DNA from: Xestospongia muta
Lineage: Eukaryota > Porifera > Demospongiae > Haplosclerida > Petrosiidae
Assembly: GCA_963693285.1 (NCBI GenBank)
Contig: OY848919.1
Coordinates: forward strand, 9,729,461 to 9,793,460
Reading direction: 5' to 3'
DNA: 64,000 bases
The stretch's first letter is position 1; every line of letters starts with the position of its first letter. Below are positions 51,587 to 64,000 of the stretch, piece by piece. The notes beneath the pieces are model-generated. The model saw only the letters and a list, made by a program, of their open reading frames with translations. It was not told the DNA's origin and did no database searches. The position numbers were made by a program, and so were the translations under genes.

Positions 51587-54500
51587 GACATTGGACAATT
51601 TTGCACCCACACAACTTGGAGTATATCATGGGGACATTTTAAACTAATACAACCTTGATTTTACTCTAGGACCAAGTTTATACTATTGTTTTTTTGTTTC
51701 AAATCCCCAGTAAAGTCATCTATCTTTGTATTATTATGGAATAAGTTTACACTAATTGACTAATTAAGGGGTTTACTCATTTAATTTCTTTCCACAGTAT
51801 AACTAATATCTATTTTATGGCACAATTTTATACCAGTTGCCACCCTCAACTGGAAGTGGTGTAAAATTACCTCATATAAAGTGAAAACTACACATTCAAC
51901 TAAAGGAAGATTTTAATAATGACCTTTGAACTCACTTGGAATTTTCCTATTATAAAATACTGAACAAGAGTACTAAGGTGGAATGTTAATGGTGTATATG
52001 ATTGAGTAAATGAATGAATTCAGTTTATAACACTGTTTTAACACTATAATGAATTGAATCTAGATAAAAACAGTAATTAATTATCAGTCAAAATTTCCAT
52101 ATCTTCGTCATCACATGATGCCTCTTCTGTTACTCAGTCATACAAGAAGTACAAAGAATACTTGCCAGTTATCTCATTATATCAGGATATAATTTTTTCA
52201 TACCATTGTTCCTGTTTTTTTATCAACAAATTTCATTTTTGCACGTTTTCCAGTAATTTCTGGTTGAGCATTGGGAATACATTTAACAATACTGTCACTT
52301 ACACATACGCGTTTAGGCAGTTTGCTGCTCAATGAATGTTTAGAATTGTCAATAAATCGTTTTCTAGAGAAAGGACCTGAGAGAAAGTTGTCAACGCGAT
52401 CTAGAGGTCCACGCTGACAAGTTTAATCTGGTATGGATTTCGCCAATCTTTGTGATTGTTTCTTGGCAGCAGCTGTTCTCCTTGATTCCTCTGTTTTAGA
52501 TCTATACAACAAGGGGACTCCCTTTTAAGCAGATATATGATTTAAGCAAGCAAGTTTATCTTTTATATATACTTTTATCATCGATAATTTGAGACATTGC
52601 AATGAATCTCTTTTACAGTTTTTGTTGCTCCTTTCCACATCAATGGTACTGCTAGGGGATGTTTGCCATTGGTCAATTGTCATTACTACTAATCATTTTG
52701 AGGTGATCACATCTAGTGCATCATTGAGCCCAGTTTTTTTGCTGCTGACAAATTGCAATTTTCATCAATAAACTTGACATTCTCAAAATCACAAAGTCCA
52801 GGTAATACTTCAAAAAGTTATACTATTTTTGAACATTGCAAAGTGTTTCAAAGCAAGCAATTATACTGATAAAACTCTCCAGTACTTGAAGTATGGATCA
52901 AATTTTTAAAAAGAATCCTTGCGTCGCTTTGCCTGTATGACAAGTAGCACTATCAATGGTTGATGGTATAAAGTCCAGTCCTTTTCCACACGTTATCTCA
53001 GAGGGAGTCAGTGATGGATTTACACACATGGCATTACTAATTTTGTCTTTAACACATTGTGACATTTTGCTTGGAACATTTATTTTATTGTTATGAAACT
53101 CTTCAGATAATGATTTTTGACAATGAACTAATCCTTTAATCCAATGTCTTCCATTGTCCTTATCCTTTGGATGAATGTATACAAATTGAACAGGGCAATC
53201 ACTTGATTGTATTAAAGGAAAATCATGCTTAGGACAGTTCCTTCTGTCTCTAATAGCAACAACATAGGTATATTCATCTTCAGGACAATATTTATTACCT
53301 AAACAAGGTGCAGATTGTAAAACACCTACTTGTTCTCTTCAGTTATTTGAACGTTAATTAGACGATCTTTGTTCAGCTGGCCTTTTGATTGAATATCCTT
53401 CCATATGAAATCAGGGTCATCACATGACTACTAAAGATTAAATACGTTTTTAATATACCATAATTGTTGTGATGAAGCAGAAGGGAGGATACTAGGAAAC
53501 TGATAGCTGCTTTTTTTCAAGTTTAAACCAGTTTTCAGGCTCTGATAGAAGCTTCCTAACTACAGATAAAATATTACAACCTTCTCCAAGTTGCTTTCCT
53601 TTTAAATTATTATTTTCTGTGCTTGAACAGGAGCTTTGGTTTGAATTATCTTGCAAATGCCTGTTTGTGCTACTACTTTCCTTTGGTAGAAGGAGTGGTT
53701 CAATGCTATTAATTATGTGAGTTCTTTTTCAGTTCAATAGTAAACACCATTTACTGAATATGCACCTTTACTTTTAATCATTGACTTCAGTTCCAATTGC
53801 TCCAAACCAACAACATGATAATGCTTAATGATGCATACTTCTACCATTATAATTTCCATACAAAAAAGATGTCTTGTCATATGTGTTGGTTCATGCAATA
53901 TTCAATCTCCTGATCCATTCAGCAATTTAACTTCATCTTTACATCCAAGCTGAGATAAGGCACTAAGTAAAACATTCAATTCATCTTTCAAGTCAATCTC
54001 ATTCCTATATTGGTTGCTGAACATACATCAAAGCAATATCCACTAGCATTTGCTGAACTGCTTTCTTTACCTAATATGGCTAAAAGGAGCTTTCAACGGC
54101 AAACTCCAGCTAAATTGTCCTTAACATACTGCCATGACTCGGAAAATCCTGTCAAATTTTGATTTCATCTTTCTGCATTGGCTAAATTATTCACTACCAA
54201 TTGGTTAGCATGGGAGATGTCTGATTTACAATACAGTATTGTTACACATACTTCCTGTCCATCTCTACCAGATCACCCTAACTCTTGAGCCCAAGATAGC
54301 AAATTTTCAGTGAATCCTTTCTGAACAACATGGCATATGTCTGGTTAGTTAGTTCCCATGCCAAACGGTTTTGTAGCTACTATTGTTTGTACCTACCCTG
54401 ACTTCCACTTGACATAAGATTCATGTCAAGAAGGTGCATCCATCTCTCCATGATATCCTACAGCATCTACTCCAACTTCTTGAAATGCACTAACAATTGG

Positions 54501-55288
54501 TCCAATGTCTGCAATAAAATCTGTAAATACAATAGATGGCATTGAATTTATAATCTCTGTTGCCCTTTTGCAAGCTGAACTGCAGCAGATGATAATGAAT
54601 AACTACTTAGATAAATAGATGGAAAAAGAAACATAAACTTTTACCACTACCTTTTGGTTGAACAACTAATGTATCCTTTCCTTGGATTGCAGCAGTTATA
54701 ATATTTTTTGGAAAACGTTAAAGGAGGTAAGATAGAATCTATCAGCCAAAGTTGCAATAACCATAGCATGTTAAAACAATTTTTCAGATCATTATGAAAT
54801 AAAGATATCATCATACTTGTCATACTCATCTTCCATGTTATAATGACATAGAGTGGATGTATGTGTTTTTCTTCTCAAGGTAAGGTTTTAAGTGAGTTCA
54901 AAGGTCAATGTTAAAATCTTCCTTCAGCTAAATCGGTAGCTTTCACTTTATATGGAGTAATTTTACACCATTTCCAGTTAAGGGTGACAACTAGTGTAAA
55001 ATCGTGCTATATAATAGAAAACGAAATTACTGTAGAAGGAACTTAAAAAAGAGTAAACCCCTCAATTAGCCAAATGGTGTAAAGTTGCCTAATAATAATA
55101 CAAAGAAAGATGGATTTAATGTGGGATTTTAAACTAAAAACAATAGTGTAAACTAGGCCCTAGAGTAAAATCAAAGTTGTATTGGTTTAAAATTGTCCCA
55201 TGATCTACTCAAGATTGTGTTGGTGTAAAATTGTCAAATAAGTAACTCTAGGTGTGAAATCCTTTTTTGCACTAAATCTTTAGGACCT
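51587..55288 (-). mobile_element. TIR element with RecQ-like helicase, copy 3 (left end truncated)
   Basis: Same boundaries as copy 2: truncated left repeat 51587-51937, complete right repeat 54890-55288. It differs from copy 2 by scattered substitutions left of 54168 and appears identical to the right of it. Confidence 0.7.
52170..54836 (-). pseudogene. RecQ-like helicase pseudogene, copy 3
   Basis: Same broken reading order as copy 2, with motif I (QPKGSGKS) near 54640, the FGMGTN block near 54370, and the Cys-rich segment near 53200-53340. It shares the stops and the motif I-IV deletion of copy 2. Confidence 0.6.
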
Positions 55289-56489
55289 TAGCTATATATG
55301 TCAGCAAATTTCTTTTCTTCATAATGGGCGAGGATATAAGTCTAGCAGCAAATGCTTCCTGACTAAACTTGTCATACGTTCTTGCATGTAGAGGTGAACT
55401 GAGTTCAGCATATTGGTACTGACATTGGAGATCTAGATCAGTCAACACTTCTTCTCCTCTCCTCCTAATTTATATTTGGAACAAGCCAACAGTATCAATG
55501 GCAATTACTACCTTTGCACTTCTAAGCATGTCTTAAACCAAATAGGACACAATATGGATTTGGTTTAGTTTTCATAGGGTTAAAAGATGTTGTAGATGAG
55601 TTAGCAGTGATGGATATAAAGTAATGAAGAATGAGATGAGAAGAACTTGTTATAATCAATTTGTAATATAAGTTGAGATAAATGTGGTGCTTCATGAAGA
55701 CTGTGTACATTAGAGAGAGTATCAACTCACTAATTAGAGTTCTATCAAAGATATATGCCAATATGTCTCTCTCTTATTCACTCACTTTAGCTATTCTATC
55801 TAGTTGATCTGAGAAGTCTCCTTTACAATCATTAGATCAACGTTTGGTGTTTTTTTATAATAATGTAGACTATTGTTGAGCTGACTTGTGATAAACAAAC
55901 ATTTGCAATCCTCATTGGTCATTGTATTAGAGAAAAATTACTTCAGTTTTGTCTAGTAGTGCTGCAAGAAAATACTCAGCTTACAATGAAAGCATCACAT
56001 ATATTTCCAAAACTCATCTCCAATAAACTATCACTGTAAAAATTAATATGTTATTTTAGCAACTAATTTGTACTTTATATGGTTGGATTACTATGGCAAC
56101 TAGAATTTCTATGAATTACTCACTGTATAATTTGTTGCTTTGTAAAAGTACAACTCACCAATAAATTATATATACCTTCTTATCTAACAAATTGTCTTCT
56201 GCTACTCCTCTTTGCTGCTCCTGAGATTTTCTATTACTTTTATTGTAAAATAATACTTTTACAAGTTTAGCTAGGGACTTAATCAATTTCATCAAAGAGC
56301 AATAAACTCTTGAGAGAGAGAGAGAGAGTGAGAGTAGATGTAAAGACAGAAAATTTGAAGAAGGTAACAAGGAGGTTAAAGTTCAGGGAAGACATAAACT
56401 AGAGTTGGCAAAGGAAATGGGAAAGAAATGGGGTTGTCACTTGACTGACTTGAGTCCTCAGATAACGTGATGAGAAGCTGTTATAGTAA
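55289..56489. other. Intergenic spacer downstream of TIR element copy 3
   Basis: Appears identical to 35635-36835, including the GA microsatellite; nothing coding supported. Confidence 0.55.
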
Positions 56490-57019
56490 TACTCAACTGA
56501 GTATATTACAGATGGATTTTAAGATAATGTTTTCTTGTGAAACAAGGCTATATGTCAAGCATTTTGACCAGCAGCAGAGGAATGTGTCACTCTTACAACA
56601 TGAGTACAAACAAGTACTTCTGACCAATTTGTTCTAAATGCTGTGAGGTTGTTTAAAGGTGTAAGTTCTTCATCAGTCTTAGTTTCATAACACAAATTTG
56701 TTGGAACAGAGTCCGATCAGCATCTATATCTGTCTTAATGACATGTCTCTGTTGTGCCCTTTTACATTGAATATGTACCTTCTAAAGTCCAACTTCGTCT
56801 CTCTTTCATGAAGTTACCATTTTAGTGTTCGTTGCTGACACCATATTATGTAGAGTGTAATGTATTCAAAGTCACAGTAGTTGTGAGTCAAGGTGAATAT
56901 ATTCAGTGATAATAACATTAGAAGGTGTAAATGATTCCTTTGTTTCTGAAGTAATGTACTGCTCAAGGCCATCATCATGAGGGATGTTTGTGTCAAAATA
57001 TATGTTAACTGTGTTTTCT
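56490..57019 (-). mobile_element. Penelope-like remnant without GIY-YIG part, copy 3
   Basis: Same as 36836-37365, with the NIPHDDGLE block and the GIY-YIG part missing. Confidence 0.5.
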
Positions 57020-57287
57020 CTCACATGTAACTATTTTGGCAGATAATGTCTTTTTGAGATTTGAATAGGAATTTATTATTATGCCAATCCCTCTTTAACT
57101 TTTTAGTATAGTACATCTTTCCCAGGACAATCAAAGTACTTGTTTCAAAATTGTTTGATTGCTAACATAACTCTTAATATAATGAATTTCTTTCAGTCAA
57201 GAAAAAAAGGGAAAACATTATAACTATAAAAATCTAATGGTGTATTTTAATCCTTATCAGTTATTACATTATTAAATATCTGTTGCT

Positions 57288-60200
57288 TCAGCGGATTTTT
57301 TTCCAGTCAACAAACACTATTGCAATAAGTACTATGATTACACTGATGGTCACAATGATATTGTTTGTCCATGGACTTTCAGGTCCTGTTAAAGAAAATA
57401 AAATTATATTTTGAAACTGTTTTAATTTGTAATTTTTAGATGGTAGTAAATATATAGTTATTATGAAATTTTGCTTATCTTACTTCCTTGTCCTCTCAAA
57501 AATTTAATTCAAAAAACCCAATGTCTATTTTAGAATTACACATTGTAACAGTCATTTGCATGTAAGTGACATGCATGTTATTTGACATTAATAAACAAGA
57601 ACAAAGCTAATTCTTCAGCATTATAGGCATCTTTAGCATAAAATGAAATGGATGCGGTATAATTCCAAAATGTTCATTTATGTTTCATAAGAGTTTCTTC
57701 TTGTTACTGGAAAGTATTAGCCTTTTGCATTTATTACACACACTATTCTTTTGATTAATGCTTATTTTTAATAATGGCTACTGAATTCAAGCATATCTTC
57801 AATGGGAGCAAAATGGACATTTTTCACAGGGATAGAGTTTCAAAGATTTATGCCCTTCATCACCAATGTTACTAGCAGAAATACTATTGCTTTCTGCTAA
57901 TTATAAAAAATAATTTAACATTATACAAGTACATAACTAAGCCCAATACCTTTAACATCTCCATTAGCAGGCGTTTGAGGATTAATCACAATGGTTTCAA
58001 TTACTTGTGTAGGTTCAGGTCCTGTTAAAGAAAATAAATAATATTTTGAAACTTTTTTAATTTGTGATTTTTAGATGGTAGTAAATATATAGTTATTATG
58101 AAATTTTGCTTATTTCACTTTCTCATCCTCTCAAAAATTTAATTCAAAAGACCCAGTGTCTATTTTATAATTACACATTGTAACAGTCATTTGCATGTAA
58201 GTGACATGCATGTTATTTGACATTAATAAACAAGGACAAAGCTAATTCTTTAGCATTATAGGCATCTTTAGCATAAAATGAAATGGATGCGGTATAATTC
58301 CAAAATGTTCATTTATGTTTCATAAGAGTTTCTTCTTGTTACTGGAAAGTATTAGCCTTTCACATTTATTACACAAACTATTCTTTTGATTAATGCTTAT
58401 TTTAATAATGCTGAATTGAAGCATATCTTCATTGGGACCAAAATGGACATTTTCAACAGGGATACACTGAAAATACCATTTTGTCATTTTTACTGAGGTC
58501 TTCGTTACCATAGTTTCATCAATATGATGTAAACCCATTCTAAGTTGCTACAAGGACAAAGCCAGTATAACAAAGTATGCATAAAGTCATTTACTTGCAT
58601 CTACAACCACATTGCTTTTACACCCACTTTGCTATAGTAATTGATCATGGCTTCATTTGAAGCTATAAGATACTATTTCAACTGAACTAAGCCAGTTAGT
58701 TAAGTTGAAATAGTATATGTGTCTTCCTCATGGTTTCAGTTGTTGGACATAAACTACAAAGAGTACTTTTTGACTTCTAGTTGGCTTTGTACGTATTGGG
58801 TTAGACCAGATTTGGCTTTGTGGTAAATCAATATTGACCTTACATCATATTGATGAGATTATGGTAACGAAGACAATGGTTGAAATGATAAAATGCTATT
58901 TTAAGTGTAGGTTTCAAAGTTTTTTGCTCATCATCACCAATGTTACTGGCAGAAATACCATTGTTTTGTGCTAATTATACTAAATAATTTAACATTATAC
59001 AAGTATATAAGTAAGCCCAATACCTTCAACATCTTCTGAAACAAGCATTTGAGGAGTAGGAAATGTGGAAAATGTACAATGTTCTATATAAACAAAAGTA
59101 AGGTATCATCATATCATAACAGTTATATTTACTTGACTGATCTCCACAATACAGGGCTTGTATGTTAGGTCTATTAAGAAACTCTTTTATGTCATTTCCT
59201 ACTGTTATACTTTTAAGTGGGGGATCTGTAATGACAGCTAGAATGTGTTCCCAGGATACCGCACTACATCTCATATCAATCCACACCTGCAGTATCTCCA
59301 TTAACTTCTGAGTATTATTGTATGTCATATTGTACTCTGCATCTTTAATCTTGCCATTAGGTACGTCTAGTTGTGAGGCAACTACATTCCATTGGTATTT
59401 AACAGGATTAAGCAGCGACAAAAGATGACTTCTCTTTGGCTCCTTTTCTGTAAAAAGTTACAAAATTTTATTTTAAAAATAAAATCTAGCATAATTATAC
59501 TGTGAGAAATTCGTGAAGTATTTCATTAGCTTATCATATATCATAAGAAATGCGATTAATTTTGACTTTTAATGAAAGCATGCTTTTGGATTATTTAACA
59601 TGATAACTATTGCATATAAATTAGAAGATGATACCTAATATTGACATGTTTGTGACTTCAATTACAATGTCAGCAGTGAATGAAGATGTAGACGGTTGTG
59701 ACACTATAATTAGATAGTAATGTTACAATTTTGAGAGTACAGGTTCATATATACTAAATTTGTACTTATTTTTGTAATTTTAAGTTTGATTGTTTTACCT
59801 TTTTCATCAAATAATTCATAATAAGGTATTGTTATACTTCCTCCATGTTTCATTCCCTCAAATGTTAAAACTAGATCTTTCATTTCATGCTCTTCTCTTA
59901 GCCTGACTTCATAATGAAGGTACAATAGAGCTGAGTCTGGTTGACTTTGATCTACATCATCCTTGCATACCTAAGATACAAATTATATAATGAAAGCTGA
60001 AATACAAATATTGAAGTGGACAAAAAGATTTTTACCTGGTTTGGTTCAAGGATTGACTTTATAACATAAAATTCACTAGTGCTTGCTAGTAGTGAAACAA
60101 TATCAGCATCAGGATTGAAGTAGAAAGAAATAGGGTCTCTCCTCATCCATCCTTGAAAACTTTCATCATTATTTACCCTCTATAAATTTAGAAAGAAATA

Positions 60201-62849
60201 AAAATTATCTGTTTTATAAAATGACGTAAATATACAATTGTCACTTATTTGACATAAAATCAATATAAAATTTACAATTGTATGCTAAACTTCTTACCGC
60301 TTGAAATGGCCCCAAACTTTTAGTGATAACAATTTTTATTTGCCAACAAGATTTCATGACACTCTTGTAACATAGTATCATTGTATATCTGCAGGTTGGT
60401 TGAAAAAAATCAGATATTGTGCTGAGACGCCAAGCAATGCCAAATTTAGAGAAATGAGAAACCTTGATAAGACCAGAGTTGTCTTTGATACCAAAATGTT
60501 GCTCATCATCTGAAATCTTAAAACGATTTGGTTGAGACCCATCGCTAGTAATAAAAACTAGCCTTTCACTGTCATTTTGGGACATGACATCAACGTTATG
60601 TTGAAGATGAAGTTCAACTGGTTTTTTAAAGATTCCTGAACTTTGGACTTCATAGACACAGCTAACAAGTTTAACACCTTGAGGAAGTTCAATGTCAGAA
60701 GTGTTTGAGCGATCAATTTGAACTGTGGTGTCAATGTTCTCATTATCTTCCACTGCAAATGGTGGAATGACTAGTTTGACTCCATAGTCTGGCTTCTCAA
60801 AGACTTGCTCTTCATTAAAACAGTCAATGTTCCACCTAAAGAGTTCCCTTTTGTCTAAAGTAATGTAAAAGGAGAAAAAAAATTGATGCTTCGCTGTTTG
60901 TTAATTATCACAGTAGTTGATTACAATTATTTTGACAATTAAGTAATATATGCCATGAACTTTGTCAGCTAACTCTCTTCACACCTAATTGTTATAGAGA
61001 ACACCAAACGTTTAATTCACTTAATTAGTTAATGCCACATAACCACAAAAATTGAATGTGAATTTTTTCCTGCAATACCATTTTTTAAGATTTTGGATGA
61101 ATGTAACAGCGTGTACGAGGCAATTATTATTAGAAAATGTTACATGTAATATATTAAGGCATAGTTACCTCTAACTACCATCAATGTACTGTAATGATTG
61201 AAATTAACTGTCAATTAGTGAAATCAGTTTTGAGGATATTGTAGACAAAGATATTTTATGTATAATTGCTAAACAATATCAAGACATAATTGATTCTGCT
61301 ACATGATTTTTACCAATGAAATCCAGTTATATACAAGGACTTAACATTCTGTTGTAAAGACCTATGCCTTATCATTTATATCTGTAACACTAAAAGCAAT
61401 GACTTCTCAACACATTTCAATAGGTTTTCAAAACCACATATTTGATTTAAACTGCTATTATTTCATGTGTACCAATCTAATTACATATTATATTTAATAT
61501 AAGCAATGTTGCAGACTTTTCATTTGCTATTAACACAAAAAAGCTTATTGACGAACTAAAACATCTGCATCATAATTATGATTGTACTTTAGACAAGATC
61601 AGAGAGAGTATAGCTATTAAATGGATAGCTATTACAAAGATGAACTGATATCATAGAATTACTGTTAGATACCACAATCATATTTGTATTGTGTACTGAC
61701 AATAAATAAACAGACTCTAGTAATGACTATTTGAGTAAAAAACAAAAATATATAATACATTGTCACATCAATTAACTGTTAATATACATACTACAGTTCC
61801 AAGTCTTCATATCTATCAGATATCATATGACATCTAATTGTCACTGCTATCTTACTCATAAGGAGTGCAATTCTGTATAAAATAATCAAGGAACAAATTT
61901 GACTTGTGGTAGCTTACATGGTAACTTTTTGTTAACTAATTGTAGTTAGATATAATTCTAATTCCAAATAACCACATTCTAATATCAGTCAAACTAAGGG
62001 CTGAAAATGACATAAGATAACATAATGTACACTTGTGGTTTGTAATACTATGTAGTAGTTTAATAAAATGAATTCTAACAAAGGACCATCATCATTGCTA
62101 TCTTGCACATAATCTACAAGAATACTTTGTTCGTTATCAAGGTTCAATGACCTTGTTATATCAATACTATACATATGCTGTTAATATATGTACAATCAAA
62201 TATGATAATATAACAATAAATTAAAGAAGATGTTATTACAACTATGTACAAATATAGTTATGATCTATTTAATTATAGCTGAATTGAGGAGGCAGTAGTT
62301 TCATAGATACTCCTGATTATATACTAGTATCACTTACACTCTATGTACATTTCTATTGTGGTGAAGTACATTACCTTTTTTGGCTTCTTCAATCAAATGT
62401 AATATAGTAGCTCTGTTGTAGTTAAAAGGTTGAACTTTGTCTGCAGCTGTTTCACCTTTATTGTTCTTAATGGTAGTATCAGCTCCATGAGATACTAGTA
62501 GTTTTATGCATTCCATTCTACCCTCAGCGCATGCACCATGTAATGGTGTGTTACCATCCTGTATAATGAAATAATATCATATATTGTAAACATTGATTGA
62601 AAGGTAGTTAACTATGTATATATTGATTTATTATAGTAAATACAATAATGTTGGTGTTTATTAATAAGTTATTTATTAATTTATATAATAATCATACATA
62701 AAACAGTCATGTATAATAATGGCAACATGTTTTATAATGAAGATACTTACATTGTTAATGGCATCCAGTGATGCACCAGACTTTATTAGCACATCAGCTA
62801 CATTATTGTGGCCACAGCGAGCAGCAAAGTGAAGGGGAGTATCATTGTG
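57288..62849 (-). CDS. Gene D: 3' part of Ank-ZU5-UPA-like-Death-TM paralogue (5' end beyond right edge)
   Basis: Exons visible in transcript order: 62751-62849, 62375-62558 (ankyrin), 60298-60854 (ZU5, HFS at 60448-60456), 60036-60179, 59799-59970, 59133-59447 (Death), 59024-59083, 57950-58021 (one linker repeat) and 57288-57385 (TM helix, KKIR, TGA). All lie exactly 19,654 bp from the gene C equivalents, and every translated exon compared is identical to gene C. The first four coding exons are expected right of the window, the nearest at about 64742. The ankyrin-to-ZU5 intron (60855-62374) holds nothing supported. If the duplication is real, C and D encode the same protein over this part. 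Confidence 0.8.
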
Positions 62850-64000
62850 CTACATAAAGTAGATGTCAGTATTTATGATCAATTCACTTAATAAGATATA
62901 GCTACAACTAATGGTACATTATAAATGGTAGATAAGATAATGTTTTAAAACTATTCTGTAGAGAAAGGTTGATAATTTATGTGATGTCAGCAGTAGTATT
63001 CATGATAACTAGCTATGATATGTTTGAAAATTAAGATGTTTGTTATATTATGTCGCACATCTTTCACCTATAGATTTACAATACAGTCTCATAATACAAT
63101 ACATGACAGTAAGTGATTTGCAAAGTACATGCTACATAAAATTTAGATTATCAACAAGTTATAACTAGTATAATACAATAGCTGTATAATAGATAAACTT
63201 GATAGGAATTAATTATACACAATATCAGGTGTTAAATTAAAAGGAAGACTAATTATTATCAATATATATCAGGTTAACCTACACTATCCATGAGTATTGA
63301 CATCATTTTGGTACATTCATTCTATTGTTAAATTTGTTTTACTACACATAACACTATATAAGCAAAAAAAGGTTAATTTGCAATAAAACTGACAAGTGAA
63401 TGTTAAAATATAGTCAAGTAGAATATATACCATAATATGTGACCCAATATGAGAAAATCAGTCATTTTGCGAATTTGGTACATTTTCAGTATACGCAAAA
63501 ACATAATAAAATAAAAATTTTATGGAAATGAAATTATAATATTTATGATATGCATATGACTAAATGAAGAGGTAAAAGGTAAAGAAAGATCTATCCATAA
63601 CATTTTGAGATATTGTTAGTTTGTTTTCTTTTTCAACATAATGGTTTTAATTTATCTAATTAATATTGTTACTATTATGAAAAACATAAATAAATTACAA
63701 TGTTCAAAATGATTGTCAAACCATGTGATACTACACTGTGAGTAAATAGTGCATTGAGTCTTAATAAACAAAATACAATATAACAAGAAATGTCTATCAT
63801 TGTTAACAGTTAAGATTAAAGGTAAGGGTGTGGTTACATCTTAACTATATGTGTTAGGAACAGTCACAAATGTCATCATTGGATATATATCATTATTACA
63901 GTGAATGGTTCAGTCCACAATGTCAACTCCATAATACCCATTACCATAATGTAAACTGTCATATCCTGTAACCAGTATCAGTATCCTATGAAGATATTTT

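Larger units (their letters stand above)
23025..62333 (-). repeat. Tandem ~19.65-kb gene-plus-spacer units (two full periods shown)
   Basis: Equivalent points at 23025, 42680 and 62334 are 19,655 and 19,654 bp apart. The preceding one, at 157, is 22,868 bp away; much of that excess is the linker-exon array of gene B, the fragment at 10083-10532 and the GIY-YIG piece. All units have the same orientation and the same order: gene, spacer, TIR element, Penelope remnant. Where the true duplication breakpoints lie cannot be read from this window. Confidence 0.95.

Noticed and set aside
1..64000. tRNA, rRNA or bacterial-type operons
   Set aside because: I looked for tRNA-like and rRNA-like blocks and Shine-Dalgarno-led gene clusters and saw none; the gene structure is eukaryotic throughout.

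Overview
The window is AT-rich eukaryotic DNA. Genes are split into many short exons with GT-AG introns, and all four genes lie on the minus strand. The protein family (ankyrin repeats joined to ZU5 and Death domains), the one-repeat-per-exon structure and the resident mobile elements fit an early-branching marine invertebrate. A demosponge such as Amphimedon is the best guess; this is inference from the protein style, not proven.

The window is a tandem array of one gene plus its spacer, repeated about every 19.65 kb. Equivalent exons lie at 198, 23066, 42721 and 62375. Gene A (198-7653) is the 5' part of one copy. Gene B (16448-29497) and gene C (37634-49160) are complete. Gene D (57288-62849) is the 3' part of a fourth copy. 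Assembled from splice sites and phases, B encodes about 837 residues and C about 666. The domain order is five or more ankyrin repeats, ZU5, a UPA-like region, a Death domain, a Thr/Pro-rich linker and one C-terminal transmembrane helix ending in a di-lysine tail. This resembles a miniature, membrane-anchored relative of the ankyrin/PIDD/UNC5 ZU5-UPA-Death proteins. The ZU5 exon carries an HFS tripeptide at the position used for autoproteolysis in PIDD-type ZU5 domains.

The linker is the variable part. It is built from 72-nt exons that start and end in phase 1. Gene B has eight of them, most within a 281-bp tandem repeat (17.7-19.6 kb); C and D have one each.

The spacers and introns hold the same old mobile elements in every unit. 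(1) A Ty3/gypsy relic sits in an ankyrin intron, with RNase H-like and integrase-like pieces and an internal ~140-bp tandem repeat. (2) A Penelope-like relic lies downstream of the gene; only the first spacer keeps its GIY-YIG part. (3) A 3-4 kb element has long terminal inverted repeats full of TTTTACACC-like motifs, and encodes a broken RecQ-like helicase plus a Cys/His-rich segment.

Sequence divergence between units is a mosaic. Units C and D look identical over the last 9.8 kb of overlap, which ends sharply at 34514/54168. A ~600-bp tract is almost identical between the first two spacers but not the third. This suggests recent unequal exchange and gene conversion, or, for the 9.8-kb tract, an assembly duplication that must be excluded.
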